This document shows positions 1 to 10,446 of a stretch of 49,410 bases of DNA, one piece after another. Numbering within the stretch: position 1 is the first letter of the stretch; each line of letters starts with the position of its first letter. The notes under the pieces were generated by a model. It was given only the letters and a program-made list of their open reading frames with translations, had not been told where the DNA came from and made no database searches. The position numbers were made by a program, and so were the translations under genes. The DNA comes from Perkinsus chesapeaki (taxonomy: Eukaryota > Perkinsozoa > Perkinsida > Perkinsidae). Location of the stretch: NCBI GenBank assembly GCA_013115145.1, contig JAAPAO010000229.1, positions 1 through 49,410 on the forward strand, given 5' to 3'.

Positions 1-482
1 TGGCCGTCTGCCATTTGTCCCGAATAATCTTCGTCCATCTAATAGTATCTATGACACAACCCTCATCGTCGGCTGATTCCAACGACACGCTTGGTAATCC
101 TTCACAAACTGACAAAACAGAAACTCGCCCATACAGCAAATGGAGGGATACCTATTAGGATGCCATCCGCCCAGCGTTTTCGCTTCTGTATTCGCTGAGC
201 GCTGAATTGACCTATCAGGGCGATTTAGACGGTCTCGCTATACTTCAGCTCCCTTCGTATCCTTTTCACTGATGTCTGCTCTTCGTCGTTTGAATCCGTT
301 GGCGTACAATCACTCGGTGGAGCAATGATGACGGCCCCCTTCTTGGCCGTCTTGTCAATGTCATCTCTTGTCGCTTTAACTGGGGATCTCTTCTCATGTG
401 AGGATGGTAAAAGGAAACAGTCATCATCATCATCCAGGATGTCACCAAGCAAGCCTTTTGTACAAGGGGATAAGGCAACCAT
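1..482 (-). CDS. Hypothetical protein, partial, runs off the left edge
   Basis: I do not recognise this protein. A minus-strand reading frame opens with ATG at 482 and runs to about 241. It has an acidic run (D-D-D-D-D) near residue 20 and a Lys/Arg-rich end. A GT donor at about position 238 and a TTCAG acceptor about 45 nt further on would join it in frame to a second exon reading towards base 1. That exon contains Trp, Cys and aromatic residues (GGWHPNRYPSICC), which looks more protein-like than the first exon. Without that splice the frame stops at 225. The gene is divergent from GOLT1. Exon structure and function are uncertain. Confidence 0.35.
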
Positions 483-809
483 GGTGAAAGGGAACAGATG
501 TGAGAAGAAGATAACTTATGAGAATCTTCAAATAAGCGGGCGCGCGCAGATATTTCGAGCTCGTGTAATTTAGCAAAATTGTAGCTCGACGGTTACACTG
601 TACGGACGCTGTACGTGTTGGGCGGCGGGGGTGGCTAATGGGTGCATAGGCATCAGTCAAATGAATCGTAAAGAGGAAGGAGGAGAAGGGTATCCGAGGT
701 TGGAGGATGCAAGAATCAAAATAGGTCAATTTAGTTGTATAACGTGCATTGACTGCTTACGGTTAATAGGGTTTACCCTTCTGTTTTTACTTGTTAGACT
801 GTCCCAGAT
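483..809. other. Intergenic, divergent promoter region
   Basis: This stretch separates the minus-strand partial gene from GOLT1 and should hold the promoters of both. A T-rich tract ending in TTGTTAG lies just before the GOLT1 ATG and could serve as a splice acceptor. I see no coding signal or repeat. Confidence 0.4.
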
Positions 810-1526
810 ATGATTGATGATAACCGAAGTAAGATAACTTGTCCTTCTTCATTTCTCAATCATCATCTCAGAGATCGGTATAGGGCTGTGCCTCCTCGGC
901 CTTATGTGTTTCTTCTTCGGTGTCATTCTATTCTTCGATAGAGCATTGTTGGCTCTTGGAAATGTAATAAAAAGGGTTAAAGGTGGCTGCCGGGGTACAC
1001 AAAATCAATGAAGACGACTCTCAATTTATACCGACGTTCGTTATAACAGAAGTAGCCCATCGCCAGGAGCTTATTACCCCCTAAAGATTTAGCATCCGCC
1101 TTATCTGAATCCTTACTACTTGTTGTTATCAGATGGCGTTCCTAGTCGGCCTGTCCTTCCTGTTGGGTATACAAAAGACATCACGGTTCTTCCTACGGAA
1201 AGAGAAGGCTATAGGTACCATTCAGATGTCTGTCGTCGATCTCTGGTCATTCCATTCACAGGTTCAGTGTGCTTCTTTGCGGGATTCGCTTTGGTGATCT
1301 ACGGCTATGCCTTCGTAGGGTTCTTATTGGAGGCCTATGGTTTTTGGAAGCTCTTTGCGTAATGACATGACAGCTGCTGCTCTGTGTAACATATATTATC
1401 TTTAGGGCCTTCCTGCCCAACGTGATGCATTCCCTTAAGCTTATACCAGGCGTAGGATTCATTTTAAGTGTACCGCCATTTAAATGGGTAATACGGGATC
1501 GTGGCAGCACCATCTTGGGGGAATGA
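810..1526 (+). CDS. GOLT1: Got1/GOLT1 family vesicle transport membrane protein
   Basis: This is a small four-helix membrane protein of the Got1 family, which acts in ER-Golgi vesicle traffic. I can join five exons by GT-AG introns: 810-828, 872-963, 1133-1214, 1262-1358 and 1406-1526. They total 411 nt, or 136 residues, close to the roughly 138 residues of animal GOLT1. The protein opens MIDDNRKIGIGLCL and contains the family signature FFDRALLALGN. A second pair of membrane segments (CFFAGFALVIYGY; GFLLEAYGFWKLF) follows, and it ends in the expected PGVGF...VPPFKWV tail. The introns are 43, 169, 47 and 47 nt, and this gene is a good ruler for intron size in this genome. The second intron is long enough to merit a check. 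Confidence 0.93.
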
Positions 1527-1850
1527 AGAGTATCTTTAGGTTGCGGATTATGCATATGACCAACGAAGACTTCCGTTGTAAGTTTGGATGATGATGATGA
1601 TGAGGGTCATTGCCGTTGCTGATGGCAGCAGCTACCGCCTTGCCTGTTAATTACCATCTGCTGGCCAAGATGATGTGTGAGGGACCATCATCTTTTTAGT
1701 GTATACTTGCCGTAAATCTGCGATAATGATCAGAGCAGCAATGCTGCTGGGGCAAATGATATACGAGTCGGGTTGGTTAATTAACAGTATCTACGGTTAA
1801 ACCGTGCAAGATACAAAGTAGGTCAAGCTTACGTCGCTCGAGGGTATATA
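1527..1850. other. Spacer between GOLT1 and the next plus-strand gene
   Basis: No reading frame of interest is visible. It holds a short GAT repeat (1587-1603), probably in the GOLT1 3' UTR. An AT-rich TATATAA string lies directly before the ATG proposed for the next gene at 1851. Confidence 0.4.
1587..1603. repeat. (GAT)5 microsatellite
   Basis: Five perfect GAT units lie just downstream of the GOLT1 stop codon. The same trinucleotide recurs elsewhere in the window. Confidence 0.9.
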
Positions 1851-4800
1851 ATGTCAACTGATGATATTCGGTTATGGATAACAATAGAAAGTAAACTCCA
1901 AGATAAGTGTTTCAAACCCACAACAGTACGCAACACTCCGACATCACCCTTCATGATAGAACTCTCAGATTGAGTCTATTATAGAATATTCCTCCAAAAG
2001 GTTAGGGCGGTCGACAGTAGTGGGTGAGCAGGCAGCCACTCAACCAGGTCTGCAGCATCAACTTATCAGGTTACCGGAAGCTCCTGGTCGGCTCTGCTGT
2101 GATGGTAAAACGCAAGTGAGAGGTAGTTGATGCCTACTTTATGGTAGGCAAAAGCGAAACCAAAAGCAATCACCAAAACAGAACAGCTAAGGGAGATGGT
2201 CGATGCTGTAGATGATCTTTATCATCTATTGGAAGAATCGTCACCTTCAGAACCCCAAGGGTTACCGGCTTGAGTTCGGCATGCCATTAAATGCATTACC
2301 GTCTGCTTTTGGACCACCACGCAGTCCAGTAAAGGTCCTATGTGGCCACCACGGTGCAGATTGCTTGATCCTATAATGTGACCGCAGTCAGTAACAGGTG
2401 ATAGAATTGTGATGAAATGGTCATGTAGTGATGATGACATCGGTGAAGGAGGGTGCCAAAACATACTCGTAAAGATGTAAGTCTTCAACAGTTCCCTTTT
2501 AAACCTCTCCCTGTGAGGTATGGCGTCGATCGGTCAGCGTGTGAGGGATTCTTCTATATAAAATGTCGACTGCAACATGAACGAGCACCAATACGGGATA
2601 TCTATTTTGAAGGTGTTGTTGTTTTTCATGTGGTCTACTCGATCACCACTCGCGCAGGTCAATGGCGACATCCAGTCACTGAAGGTGAAGTCGACCGGGA
2701 AAGAGTCCAACTGGATTATCACCTGAAGTACGTGCAAATGGAAGGTAGCTGATGAAGATGATGCGCTTGAGACACTTCGGCATCCTTCTCCCACTCAGAT
2801 GGCAGATTCAACTTGAACGTATTGAGCCTCAATTCGGTGGGAAGCCAAGCCTGGCAACTCTCCCAGCAGCGTTGAGTTTGACAGGTCCTCCGCGTTGGGG
2901 CTGGTGGACGGACATGTGGTGGACGACTTATGGCATCTACAGGCAAGGAAGTGTAGGTGAGGGAAAGTCCAAGGAGGAGAGGCTTTGGGCTGCTTTTAGA
3001 TGGCATTTCTGTACACTGTGTCGTGAGCCTGATGAGGTTATCGATGATGGTGTATTACGCGTAAACGAGGACAATGAAGTAAGTGGGACAACTCTTAGAT
3101 GCAGAGAATGCAAGCTTGAATGGTTCGTGAATTTAGGATAGTGAAGATACCGATGTAGACGAAGTGATCGTATCTGATTTACCCAAGGATCGACGTGGTA
3201 GCTTCTGTTCTCCCACGTTGGCTAGTTGTCCATCGTTCAGGTGGCGCACCGACTGTAGACGATTTCATACGGAAGCATACAAAAGGGATGAGGTCAGGCG
3301 AATAGGCCACCAGATGGGGGAAGAAGGCCCTTTTAGGGAAGAGTTGTGGAAGGAATCTCAGCAGTTCATTTCGAACGAAACAGAACGTCGAGCACGATTG
3401 AGGGAAGAGGCCAGGAGGCATGACCGCCCTCCTAAAGTCGTATCAGTCATTGGCCTGTTAGGATCATAGCTCCCGAAGTGGAGGCGTACTGGAAATCACT
3501 GGAGAGATCAGAACGCTCGAGGGCTCGTGGAATGTTGGTGTAGGCTATAAGTTGGCTATGTGATGGAGGCAACAGCTCATTCTACCTCAGCGGGATCTTC
3601 ATTGCGGTTGTTTTGATTGGCGCCTTGCATAGCTGGTTGAGCGAACGCCACCGTCATCTGGCATCTCGTGTCAGCTTTTCTAGCGATGGTTATGTCGACC
3701 TTTAACTGCCTTTATTGATTGCGTTGTTAATGTATGATGTGATGATGCTAGTAGTTTATTTATTCCCTGTCCCATGTCCTCCACCGATGCGGGAAACGGG
3801 CTATTGGCCAGCAACGGTAGGGTTGAAATTGACCTTCGAATCCAACTTGTCTCTTCAGTCATCCTTCCTGGCGTGGAGATCCTCCCGAGGTATCAAGGGC
3901 CAGCTGTGAGCCCAGCAGTGGAGCAATACAATCAGCTCATGCAGAAGGCCAGGCAAGACCCGTTCGCTCACATGACTGTCGGGAGAAGAGGGCGATGTGA
4001 GGTCCTTCATCAACAGGACAGGCCTGAGGGCGACGTCACCATCACTTCGAGGTGAGCATGCACCGGATGAACGTTGTGGTGTATTTGGTGGCACTCAGGC
4101 GCAGTACTTGTGGATCCTCACGATCAGCGAGCTTGAAGAGCGCTTCTGTTAGCAGCGTTCGGGCGACTGCAGATGATTCGGCCTTGCAGAGAACTATCCC
4201 TTCGAGCAAGAGCCAGTCAGCGACGAGTCGCTCTTCGAAAGGGAACGAGGATCCGACGATTCTCGCAGGAAAATCGAGAGACGAACTGCGTAAGCTGTTC
4301 GACGGCAGAATGTTGATCAACGAGATCACTAACAGGTCGAATCGCTGGCATACCAACAGTTAATGATTTCCCATATCAATGTTGTGAAGGATGGAAGGCA
4401 AGGTGGGTTCATTGTAGCTTCGAGATTCGACGCAAAAGCCACTTCCAGAGCACCAGTGAGACCGGCGCAGTATTCCTTCAATCCGATACGACATACTGTT
4501 GATAAATTCGTAATCGATGAATCTAGCGGCGATATGAAACAATATAAAACGAAGAGGACCACAAGTTACCTGGAAGTAAGTCCAGTATAGCCTATATCGG
4601 CTAAGCCTGCTGTCAGCCATCAGCGTGTGACGCTGTGACGTACAACAGGAGGAAAGGAGTTGTTGAGTGGGGGGATCTGCAACGGTTAACCAACCCAAGA
4701 TGGAGCAGAGCGTAAGAGACTGAAGGGAAGGCAGGCTGTGGCAGCCCCTTGATTGTTAGATATCATCGCGACTTTACCAAGAACAGTAAAATTTTCCACC

Positions 4801-6081
4801 GGATAACAGGTAAGCTTGTCCGCTTCATCAACCAAGTAACTTGTGGTGGATTAGGGCCGATGTGCAAGGTTTACGACATCGCAGTACGTAACAAGGAACC
4901 AAACCCTTTCCGTGTTGGACGATGATGTGTTACATGCAATACTCGTTGTTCAGTAGAAAGTGTGTTGTTGTGTTTGCTATGCTATAGTGGGATATCACGA
5001 AAGCTTGAATTGCCATCCATGGCAAGAGAAACAGGGAAACTACCATCCGCAGCAGACTTCGCGCACACAGTAAGGCAACATGATGAGGCCAGTCATGCCT
5101 ACTGCTTTAGCCAAGCAAAAAGATAACATGGGAGAGGCTGATGGCTTTCCTGAATCCCTCAAGACTTGAGCACCCTCAAATAGCGCAACGATTGGCGCTG
5201 TTCGCCATGTAGGATTGAAACACCGAACCTATTATCGAAGCACTGTTATTGGTGTTTAGGTATGGGCCATCCGATGATGAAGGCTTCCTTAGAGCAGGCT
5301 ACCTTGGTCGACATAAATTGGCAGACTTCGAGGTGGACAGGATGGCAAGGGAATGTTACGAGGCGGAGCTCATCAAACTGCTCAATCGGCCCAAGGTGAA
5401 GGAGAGTAAACAGGAGAGGCCATGCACCTTGAACGTTAGGACATTTTGACGGTTATTGTGGCGGAGCTGCTGCCGAAGGCCCTCGACTTCCAGTATAAAG
5501 AGAAGGACGTTGAGGAGTTATTTGCCTGCATCACGCGAGACCCTGAAGGCTTCATGCATTTTTCGGATCTACAACGGTAAAATGCCGCTGTATGGTATAT
5601 TGGTTAGAACGATGGTTTAGGGTTATCACCACCGATTTCCACCGTCGATTGACATCCGTTATTGATAGTTCTAAAAGCCCAGCTAAGCCAGGCAACGATG
5701 GCCTTCCTTTCCAGAGCGCACAGGCTAGCCGCCTGTGAGTTGCCCCACCCATATTGTCTAGCGCACCGAATCCATTTCAGTACTGCTGTATGCCGGAAAA
5801 AGAAGCTGCTACCAAATCAAGAGTTCGAAGTGCTATCGAGCAAGCTTCATCGAGGAGCGACACTCATTGCTTCACTGGAAGAGCAGAATATGTCTGCATC
5901 CCTCTCCGCTAATGTAATACATTGGCAAGCATCGGCTGCTCATACACTTTGCAATCGTCAGGTGCAACTAATTCGGAGATTGGGGCCAACGCATGATCGA
6001 TGGGATCGGTATTGTGCTGTGAGGCAAGGGGCGGTGCTAACCACTCACAATAGGCGTTTGGCGAAGCTCAAAGCTCCTTGA
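1851..6081 (+). CDS. Uncharacterised many-exon protein, possible EF-hand-like C-terminus
   Basis: I do not recognise this family. Short open stretches on the plus strand join through GT-AG introns of about 40-60 nt, starting at MSTDDIRLWITIESKL (ATG 1851) and stopping at TGA 6079-6081. Readable segments in order include EQLREMVDAVDDLYHLL (about 2190), DRIVMKWSCSDDD (2403), EVDRERVQLDYHLKYVQ (2690), a C-x-x-C motif in WHFCTLCREPDEV (3004), a charged helix EELWKESQQFISNETERR (3345), RKGVVEWGDLQRL (4652) and RLMAFLNPSRLEHPQ (5135). Two C-terminal helix-loop-helix-like stretches, GFLRAGYLGRHKLADFEV and VEELFACITRDPEGFMHF, could be degenerate EF-hands. It is rich in charged helices. One gene is the simplest reading; two genes are possible, with a break somewhere in 4800-5050. 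Individual splice sites are tentative. Confidence 0.5.
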
Positions 6082-6201
6082 AGTGCCGTTGTTACTCCTC
6101 TTACCTTATTGTTGTGTTAAGTGGAAACGCAAAAGATAGCTCAAGCAAAATGAGACAGTAACATACTGCTGGTGACGATGGAGGACAGCATGCCTCAATG
6201 A

Positions 6202-7813
6202 TCAATCAACAATATTGGCTGCTCCAAGCGCCACTAAAACGTCTGGGTCCAACTCCGTATGGAATCGAGGGTTAGCGTCCTCAAAGGCAGCATAAACAGT
6301 ATCCTGCACGATAGGCATCCGACTGGCCCCGCCAGCGAAGACAACGTCAGAGACGTATCTAAAACGAATGATTGCCTCTCAACTACGTAAGGCGAACCTA
6401 CTCCGGATCCAACATCACCAAACGCATGCTACGATGCATGGTATCGTATATCCGATCGAGTAACCCACTAGCTGCCTCTGCGAACTCATCTCTTGTGATC
6501 ACTTCACCGCCTAGTAGCACCGGATATTAGTCCAAACACACGAGTGTTGCCTTACCGCAAACCGTTGTGCTGTCGCGTTCAGTGAGCTCTCGCTTAACTC
6601 TCTCGGCCATCACGTTAGAGTAACTGCATCATCCAAAATTAACCGGGAGATACAGCGCTCAGTTTCCGACTGTTCAGGATGGTTTGGGTTCCGTTTCTTG
6701 CATTTAACATTGATGAGCTTGGCGAGGACTCGGTCGAAGTCCTGACCACCGAGCTGCTGGTCTCCAGAGGTAGACAAAACCTAATAACAGATCGGATGGC
6801 TTACAGAACCCCCATGCCAATCTCACATTGATGCTACCAGAGAAGGTAGCAACCTGTAAAACTGAAACGTCCAGAGTGCCTCCGCCAAGATCAAAAACCA
6901 CCACAACGCGAGAGCTTGCTCCTCCTGATCGCTGATGGAGATTGTACCTTCACACAGTGTTGGTAGATTGATTAGTTACACGGCACTCACGCCACAGCAG
7001 CTGCCACTGGTTCTTCGATTAGGCGAGTGACGGTGAGGCCGAGCTCTTCATATACTCGACGAGTAGCATCCCTTTGGGGTTGATTGAATTCAACTGGTAC
7101 GCAAATGACGACCTTCTTAGAAGCTCCCGAGCTGCCGACCACAGCCTCCACCTGGATTAATTTACTCGAAAAAAATAGTTCGTGGAGAAAGCCTTACAGA
7201 TTTCAAGAGCTCACCGACCACTTTGACGCCCACGTCCACTGGCGACACCGACAAAGAGTCATTCAAAACCAAGAAGCGAACTTCATCTGTGGAGTTCGGT
7301 GACGGAACCACTTTGAAAGGGTGTGCATCCGAATCGAAGGACCTAGCCGAGGCTACCTTGGAAGCTGAAGCTCGTATCGACCTACACTTCTTCAATTCCT
7401 TTCCCTATAAATCGCTTAGCGTGATATATTGTATCCTCAGGATACGACTCTTGCCGTGCTACTGCGGCATCACCAACCACACAGCTACCATTTGGAAGGT
7501 AACTCACTATAGATGGCACCAATGGTAACCCTGAAAGGGAGCAATATGATGCTTGAGGGGGGCTAACAAGAATCACCTGTTGAATAATGGTTTACGATGG
7601 TTGGGCTGACAGATTTATCAGATTCTGAGGGCTTGATCGCCACAACTGAGAAGGACGTCCCAAGGTCGATGCCCACCACCTGAAGGTCGTATTATAATTG
7701 AGGGCAGACTGTGACCGTACATAGCTCGGCGACCGGTAGCCAAAGTGGGCCAAGATCGCTGAGATGGCCGCAAGAAGGATGGCTATGACGAACAGGGCCT
7801 GGGGATCCAACAT
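6202..7813 (-). CDS. HSPA13: HSP70-family ATPase, HSPA13/STCH type, membrane-anchored
   Basis: This is an HSP70-type ATPase without a peptide-binding half. ATG at 7813 opens a hydrophobic N-terminus (FVIAILLAAISAILA, about residues 7-21), a signal or anchor segment placing it at the ER as in animal STCH/HSPA13. After an intron, phosphate loop 1 reads VVGIDLGTSFSVVA, followed by DTIYHAKRFIGK, IEEPVAAAVA and phosphate loop 2 VFDLGGGTLDVSVL. Further on come QQLGGQDFDRVLAKL, VFAGGASRMPIVQ and DPDVLVALGAANIVD, after which TGA (6202-6204) ends the protein. The order and the stop straight after the actin-like fold match HSPA13. Introns are short. The PCID2-like gene ends 93 bp upstream on the same strand, and the plus-strand gene ends convergently 120 bp away. 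Confidence 0.85.
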
Positions 7814-7906
7814 CGTCGAGGAGGATCAGAAAACTGCCAAAGAGCAGGATCATCCCACCCAAACAGAAACGGAGAGGAACTGAAACGTGAAAGGAACAGT
7901 GGAAGG

Positions 7907-10115
7907 TCAAAGGTCTCGGAGGTGCTCCCATGGAGGCTTTGGGAATGCATTACGGGTGGCTAAGACTAGCGTCTTGAGCTCGTAGGATATATATCCCTGA
8001 AAGGTGACGCTCACTAAGCGCATCGAGATGTGCCGCTGTGAACTAGCAGCTCTCACCTTGCAATAGCCATAGAGTAGCAGCCTTGCCACGATGCCTTCAG
8101 CATAAGTATCACAGACATGGCCGTCCTCATTTACACCCTCACTGACCCTCAATGCTGCGGTAATTACTGGCATCGGTATTTGGTTAGAGCCGTAGATGTC
8201 CGTAGTGCGCTCCAATAGGTTTCTATCAGAATAGCTTAATTCAATTGAACATTATGCATCTTACCTATATACGCACCAAACAAGCATTCCGTCTAGAAAG
8301 AAAGGTAAGATCTGCCTTCCCGTCCCAGCCTCATCATCGAAGGTAAGAGCCTCTGTTCGGCAACGCTGAAGTAATAAAGCTGCATTACCATCGGAAGGGG
8401 ATCGGGCTGCTTACTTCATATTCTGCGAGGTTACCTTGCCTTATAGCGCTCAGTAGAGGCCCCCACCGTGCAGTCCTAAAAATAATTTGTAAGGTAGCGA
8501 CCGAGCGATAGTGACTGAAGCGTACAGCTGGGTCTGGTCTAACAGGTGCTTAGAAGGCAATACGCCTTTTCGGACTTTGCATGGAATGAGGAGGTTTAAT
8601 ATTCGTTGCTTGGCTTTTATGTGATGCGAAGGACAGTACCTGTAGGAACTCCACCGAGTTTATGTATCCACTAACCCGCCTACTTCAGTGCGTCCTCCAG
8701 TCTGTGTTCAGCATCGGCCATTCTGGATTGGAAGAGTCTATGCCGTGCCCAAAAGTATTGGGTTTTCACACGGATGGAATTGGGGCAGAGTCCAAGGTAT
8801 CGCTCATCGACATTCCTAACAAGAAGGTCATTGAGAACTAGCAGCGTCCGGTGGGCCATACCGAAGTATTGGTTCCAGAGCCGCGGGCTGCTCCATTGCT
8901 GTACATATTTGCATTATCTCTACCAGTATGACGAATAGACCAGGCATGAGGGCTTTATCATACCGTGTGTCTCGGCGAATTCGGATAAATCTAATCGGCA
9001 CACGACACTAGGGTAGGCCCTAGAGGGGGCCGCTAACGGTGTTTACTCTTCCCGAAGAGCGTCCAGCACTCGCTGTTGGTATCGGTGATAGTGCGAGCTA
9101 CCTCCAGCTCCGCTTCCCAGACCACCGGCACCTGACACTCGATTGACGTCGGCGGTCAGATGCGTAATAATACTATCATCAGCATCCGACTCTTCGCTGC
9201 TACCTGATACCCGATGGTGCGAATCCAAGTACTTGGCGAATCTATCCAGGGAATACAATGACGCTTATTTTCTGCAGGGCTCACTTCCTAGTGAAGGCCG
9301 CCACCTCCTGTAGAACTGGAAGCATGGTCGCCACCCGGTGGAGATTTCTGACATGACATTTGGATTTGGGGTACATGCCCTTTCTACTCTTCTTTTTCGT
9401 CTGCCTCCGCGGAACTGCTAATTTCGGAATCGCTGGGGGATGCCATGCTGCTGCTGGAAAATCCATTTATTCCAGGGCCAACCTCTCCTCGGTATATATC
9501 GGTCATCTCGCCTAGAGAGTGTTTCGCAATGAGATAAGTTCTACTAGGTACTACGTAAGAGTTTCAGACAGTACGTTATAGCCTCTGATGCGCTACGTCC
9601 GCTCCTGAGAGCTTCGGCGATCCGCTTGGACGATAGCATTGCCACCTTCACAACGTTTACTATGCAGGAAGGGTATTCCGCGAGCGTCTGGCCCCTAAAG
9701 CGTAATCAAGCTGTTTCATGAGCATGACAGAGTGACTACACAATAGTCTTTATATGCGAGTCCGACTGCCCATCTAAAGCTTCCAAGCCATGCAGGAAGG
9801 TCCTAATCTCCTGACGTGCAATATTTCCTGAAGGAAGAGCATCACGCGGAAACTCAAGCGATCGGGTTATGTTTAAGCCTTAGGATGTGCAAATTAAAGC
9901 TTTACTTTGTTTGAAGAACTGACCAACTTCGAATGATGGCGGTGGCTGGGTGTACCTTGGTTGTCCTCAGCTGCTGCCCAATCCAAGGCATTTCCTAGCT
10001 CCTCAGCGTACTCTTCTATTGATGGAGCATGTGATGGTGATGATGCCATTCGATCGCGGGGGCCACGGGAAAATGGCTGCAGAAGCGATGACCGACGAAA
10101 CCTATCTGGAAACAA
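7907..10115 (-). CDS. PCID2: PCID2/Thp1 homologue, PCI-domain subunit of TREX-2
   Basis: In animals and yeast this protein joins transcription to mRNA export at the nuclear pore as part of TREX-2. The best match is the C-terminus: GIVARLLLYGYCK plus, across an intron, GYISYELKTLVLATRNAFP, which parallels the last winged-helix part of PCID2. Upstream, YFGMAHRTLLVLNDLL, YFWARHRLFQSRMADAEHRL and TARWGPLLSAIRQGNL fall in the order of the PCI helical repeats. The N-terminal exon carries SIEEYAEELGNALDWAAAED. An in-frame codon opens at 10115; ATG 10049 (MASSPSHAPS) is closer to the family start and may be the real one. There are about eight or more exons. A Gly/Ser-rich insert at 9080-9160 is unusual. 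Confidence 0.8.
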
Positions 10116-10446
10116 CCTCTCTCCTAGCGGAATCCATGCTAAAGATTCAATGTGATATCTCGCCTGCTGAGGCTACCCAACCGACGTCGTCATGTCGCTA
10201 ATGTACCCGATAAAGTTTATTTGACCAGTGATTCGACTGATGACCCTTCAGTGATTAAGCGACTCTCCCCCGCAAACTTCAACTCAAACTTCGAACAGGA
10301 TCTCAACAGGATAAATTATTATACTCTATAAGGAGCGAACGGCAAAATTAATGTTGATAAACGAATAGTATGCCTATAGCTTTTCAGCCCAAGGCTACAA
10401 TAATGCTCAACGTGCACAATAGTACACTGGTAGTGAAGAAATAAAT
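10116..10446. other. Spacer between PCID2 start and PNO1 stop
   Basis: Both flanking genes are on the minus strand, so this holds the PNO1 3' UTR and the PCID2 promoter or 5' UTR. It is AT-rich around 10310-10440. I see no RNA gene, repeat or coding frame. Confidence 0.4.

Noticed and set aside
2534-3006. Minus-strand frames across the unknown plus-strand gene
   Set aside because: They overlap exons whose plus-strand joins keep frame across several introns, and their translations are rich in Pro, Ser and Arg as antisense frames often are.
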